Origin: Dehalococcoidales bacterium | Lineage (GTDB): Bacteria > Chloroflexota > Dehalococcoidia > Dehalococcoidales > ARS1013 | Direction: 5' to 3' | Assembly: GCA_030672225.1 (NCBI GenBank) | Contig: DAOVGW010000013.1 | Coordinates: 1-7,899, forward strand | Length of the DNA: 7,899 bases | Part shown: one piece after another, positions 5,956 through 7,899 of the stretch | Position numbering within the stretch: position 1 is the first letter of the stretch | Layout of the letters: each line of letters begins with the position of its first letter | Notes under the pieces: generated by a model | Database searches by the model: none | What the model saw: the letters and a program-made list of their open reading frames with translations, nothing else | Told to the model about the DNA's origin: nothing | Program-made: the position numbers and the translations under genes

Positions 5956-6246
5956 ATGAATGTTGGCGTCTGTCGGATTAGCCTTCGGCTACCTGAGAAT
6001 CTGTCTCTTAAGGGTAAGAGGCGGGTACTTAAATCCATGACCACCCAGGTGAGGAACAAATTCAATGTTTGTGTTGCCGAGGTTAGTGATCAGGAGTTGT
6101 GGCAACTGGCTACTCTTGGGGTTTGTTGCCTCAGTAACGATAAGCGCTATACCAATGAAGTTCTGTCAAAGGTGGTGAATTTTATTACTAACGGTCGGTT
6201 TGAGGTTGAGATGCTTGACTACGAAATTGAGATTATATCCTTTTAG
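5956..6246 (+). CDS. ylxP: DUF503 / YlxP-like family protein
   Basis: This 96-residue protein belongs to DUF503, whose B. subtilis member YlxP is encoded between infB and rbfA. A role near ribosome assembly has been suggested from such contexts, but the biochemical function is not firmly known. Family features are MNVGVCRISLRLP at the start, SLKGKRRVLKS (about residues 17-27), FNVCVAEVSDQELWQLATLGV in the middle, SND, and the ending LDYEIEII. A small alpha/beta fold without signal peptide or membrane segment is expected. The frame runs upstream to a GTG at 5932, but homologues begin at the equivalent of MxVGV, so the ATG at 5956 is preferred. Neither start has a good Shine-Dalgarno site. It is divergent from rpsO and lies 89 nt before lgt. 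The gene symbol is by family resemblance only. Confidence 0.88.
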   Translation: MNVGVCRISLRLPENLSLKGKRRVLKSMTTQVRNKFNVCVAEVSDQELWQLATLGVCCLSNDKRYTNEVLSKVVNFITNGRFEVEMLDYEIEIISF

Positions 6247-6335
6247 TAAGGGGAGCTGTAGCGGATACCTCAGCCTTCCTTTGCCATCTTACGGCACAGG
6301 CTACCTCCAAATATTTTTAATTTACGGGAGCAGAG

Positions 6336-7091
6336 ATGATTGAGATAGGTATAGACCCGGTAGCCTTTTTAAATGTCAGATGGTATGGCATTATGATTGC
6401 CCTGGCCATTATGGTGGGCGTATTGTGGATGGTAAGGGAGGCCAGAAGGGGTGCTAATCTCTCTTATGATACCATTCTTACTGCAGCACTGGTGGGCATT
6501 CCCTCCGCGATAATCTTTTCAAGGCTACTGCATGTTATTGACAAATGGGAATTATATAAGGATGACCCGGGACGTATAATCGGCGGCGAGGGCCTGAGTA
6601 TTTATGGAGCCATTTTAGGCGGCGCCTTAGCTATCTGGGTTTACAGCAGGTTCAGCCGTTTTCAGTTTGGTTATTTTGCTGATTTGATAGCGCCGGCGCT
6701 TATACTGGGTCAGGCTGTAGGCAGGGTAGGCTGTACCATAAACGCTTGCTGCTTAGGAATAGCCACTTCTCTACCCTGGGGGGTAGTCTATACTCACCAA
6801 GAAGGAGTAGCAACTCATCCGGTGGTGGTCTATGAGATTATATATAATCTCATAGTTTTTGGGGTTTTACTCAAATTAAGGGGGCGGCTCAAGCCTGAAG
6901 GCTCGCTGTTTCTCATCTATCTTAGCCTTTACGCAGTATGGCGCTTAGGTTCTGATTTCCTGCGAGTTGGGGAACCGTTTCTCTTTGGCTTACACCAGGC
7001 ACAGGTAATAGCCATAATAGTATTAGCCATTACTACCCCCTTGCTTATTCGCCGGACACGGTGGGTAAGGGCAGAAGAAAGCGTTGACTAA
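6336..7091 (+). CDS. lgt: Prolipoprotein diacylglyceryl transferase
   Basis: This integral membrane enzyme transfers a diacylglyceryl group from phosphatidylglycerol to the lipobox cysteine of prelipoproteins, the first step of lipoprotein maturation. The 251 residues show about seven hydrophobic spans. Family marks are RWYGIM (15-20), GEGLSIYGAILGG (84-96), GQAVGRVGCTINACC (125-139) with the essential Arg130, HPVVVYE (161-167) and YAVWRLGSDFLR (200-211) with Arg203, equivalent to Arg239 of E. coli. Tyr90 stands where E. coli has His103, and GRxGC replaces GRxGN. I recall such Cys-rich versions in other Lgt homologues, so this looks like a lineage variant rather than decay. The ATG at 6336 has CGGGAG 5 nt upstream. 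It may be co-transcribed with the ylxP-like gene; the 89-nt gap shows no clear promoter. It converges on plsY, with 91 nt between them and no convincing terminator. A 26-bp palindrome lies inside the gene at 6830-6855. Confidence 0.94.
   Translation: MIEIGIDPVAFLNVRWYGIMIALAIMVGVLWMVREARRGANLSYDTILTAALVGIPSAIIFSRLLHVIDKWELYKDDPGRIIGGEGLSIYGAILGGALAIWVYSRFSRFQFGYFADLIAPALILGQAVGRVGCTINACCLGIATSLPWGVVYTHQEGVATHPVVVYEIIYNLIVFGVLLKLRGRLKPEGSLFLIYLSLYAVWRLGSDFLRVGEPFLFGLHQAQVIAIIVLAITTPLLIRRTRWVRAEESVD
6830..6855. repeat. Perfect 26-bp palindrome followed by a T run, inside lgt
   Basis: The half-site CTATGAGATTATA (6830-6842) is exactly repeated in reverse complement at 6843-6855 with no spacer. 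As RNA it could form an 11-bp stem with a 4-nt loop. The next bases are TTTTTGGGGTTTT, so on the lgt strand it looks like an intrinsic terminator with an AT-rich stem. It spans codons 166-173 of lgt plus one base of codon 165, including the conserved YE. Confidence 0.8.
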
Positions 7092-7182
7092 AAGATAGAA
7101 TTTCTAGACGGGTTTTTAGTCTGTCTGTTAACTGCACTCTATGACGATTTGTATCCGCTGTGGCAACCCCCGGCTCTTTAAA

Positions 7183-7812
7183 CTAAAACCTGTCTTTTAA
7201 GTTTTTGCGTAGAGCTAGCCGGCGCCAGCCGCCTGCCTTAGTCCGCATCTCTTTTATTCGGGGGATATATCTAATTAAAGGGATTAACAGCATTAGTGAT
7301 GAAAAAGCTACATAGTCTCCGCGGTGGTAGATTAGCCAGGCAACAAAGGGGAAACAGAGCAGGGCGATGCTGTAGCTGAGGGTGGGGAAGCGGGTCAGTA
7401 GCAGGAGAACCAAAAAGATGCCCAGACCGATGGGTATGCCCCAGGGCATGAGAAAAACTAAGACACCGATAAGGGTAGCCCCTCCCCTGCCACCGCGGAA
7501 TTTGAGCCAGACTGGAAAGCCATGACCTATCACGGCGGTGGCTCCGGCCAGCATCTCAACTATAGGGGGTACTTCCAGCCAGTGAGCCAGGGCAACGGCG
7601 GCGGCTCCTTTGCCTATGTCCACTGCTAAGACCAGGAGGCCGGGCACTATGCCGACTTTGTAGAAGACATTCATGGCGCCCATATTTTGGCTGCCTACCT
7701 CGCGGATGTCTATCCCCTTTCGCAGACGCCCGGCGATATAGGCTGAGGGGATGGAGCCGAGTAAATAGCTGCCTATTATGGCGATGGCAATAAAAAGTGC
7801 TTCATTTGTCAT
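7183..7812 (-). CDS. plsY: Acyl-phosphate:glycerol-3-phosphate acyltransferase
   Basis: PlsY transfers an acyl group from acyl phosphate to glycerol-3-phosphate in the cytoplasmic membrane, giving lysophosphatidic acid, the first intermediate of phospholipid synthesis. From the ATG at 7812 the protein has 209 residues, close to the usual 190-220. The first membrane span holds SYLLGSIPSAYIAGR (15-29). The three cytosolic motifs are VGSQNMGAMN (39-48), DIGKG (65-69) and GHGFPVWLKFRGGRGGAT (96-113), where GGRGGAT replaces the common GGKGVAT. Further hydrophobic spans lie at about 53-76, 84-98, 114-140 and 145-180, and the tail is basic. The frame stays open to the right edge (a GTG is at 7893), but those 27 codons are Pro/Cys/Arg-rich and lie before the natural start of the first span. 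The ATG at 7812 has AGGG 8 nt upstream. The acyl phosphate would be supplied by PlsX, not visible here. Confidence 0.94.
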   Translation of the reverse strand: MTNEALFIAIAIIGSYLLGSIPSAYIAGRLRKGIDIREVGSQNMGAMNVFYKVGIVPGLLVLAVDIGKGAAAVALAHWLEVPPIVEMLAGATAVIGHGFPVWLKFRGGRGGATLIGVLVFLMPWGIPIGLGIFLVLLLLTRFPTLSYSIALLCFPFVAWLIYHRGDYVAFSSLMLLIPLIRYIPRIKEMRTKAGGWRRLALRKNLKDRF

Positions 7813-7835
7813 AAGCGCTACCCTAGTTATCCAGT

Positions 7836-7899
7836 TTAGTCTGCATGGGCAAGGTCCAGGATGTTGAGCCTGAGTCTCTCTTGCCCGCGCCACTGGTCT
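7836..7899 (-). CDS. Possible C-terminal tail of an upstream gene (cut by window edge)
   Basis: On the minus strand a frame open from the right edge ends at TAA (7838-7836), 23 nt before the plsY ATG. Its 20 visible residues end RLRLNILDLAHAD, and their codons mostly end in G or C, as expected for coding sequence. The spacing suits an operon partner of plsY. The stretch is too short to identify, and a second frame over the same bases is also open, so this is only a suggestion. Confidence 0.25.
   Translation of the reverse strand, partial: DQWRGQERLRLNILDLAHAD

Noticed and set aside
6247..6335. Long-range pairing GGAG-CT-GTAGC with GCTACCTCC before lgt
   Set aside because: It needs a two-base bulge and a loop of over 30 nt, so it is too weak to call a regulatory structure.
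7092..7182. Possible bidirectional terminator between the convergent lgt and plsY
   Set aside because: Only 4-5 bp stems were found (TAGAA/TTCTA at 7096-7106, AGAC/GTCT at 7106-7122), without a matching T run.
7813..7893. N-terminal extension of PlsY to a GTG at 7893
   Set aside because: The 27 extra codons are Pro/Cys/Arg-rich, lie outside the family's usual start, and overlap a likely tail of the preceding gene.

Overview
The window looks like an ordinary housekeeping stretch of a bacterial chromosome. Its best fit is a Chloroflexota genome, possibly Dehalococcoidia. That placement is an inference from gene order, moderate base composition and the Lgt and PlsY variants; no rRNA or other decisive marker is present. 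I found no defence system, integrase, CRISPR array, tRNA or rRNA.

Layout: on the minus strand, a five-gene cluster runs leftwards from a strong promoter near 5811-5839: rpsO (ribosomal protein S15), pnp (polynucleotide phosphorylase), dapB, asd and dapA. The gaps shrink along it (31, 19, 9 and 3 nt), and the Shine-Dalgarno sites of asd and dapA lie at or inside the end of the preceding gene, so it reads as one transcript with translational coupling. The first two genes handle translation and RNA turnover. The last three are consecutive steps from aspartyl phosphate to tetrahydrodipicolinate in the diaminopimelate/lysine pathway. Downstream of dapA, a gap of about 320 bp (219-540) holds a dense block of direct and inverted repeats and a near-consensus leftward promoter. 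That promoter drives the start of an ABC transporter ATPase gene cut by the window edge.

On the plus strand, a second promoter (5865-5893), back to back with the rpsO promoter, drives a DUF503/YlxP-like gene. lgt (prolipoprotein diacylglyceryl transferase) follows. Facing lgt from the right edge is plsY, which makes lysophosphatidic acid for phospholipid synthesis; the last codons of another minus-strand gene may lie before it.

Most worth a second look: a perfect 26-bp palindrome followed by a T run inside lgt, the repeat block after dapA, and a ylxP/rpsO/pnp/asd/dapA gene neighbourhood resembling that of Bacillus. pnp and rpsO both appear to start with TTG.
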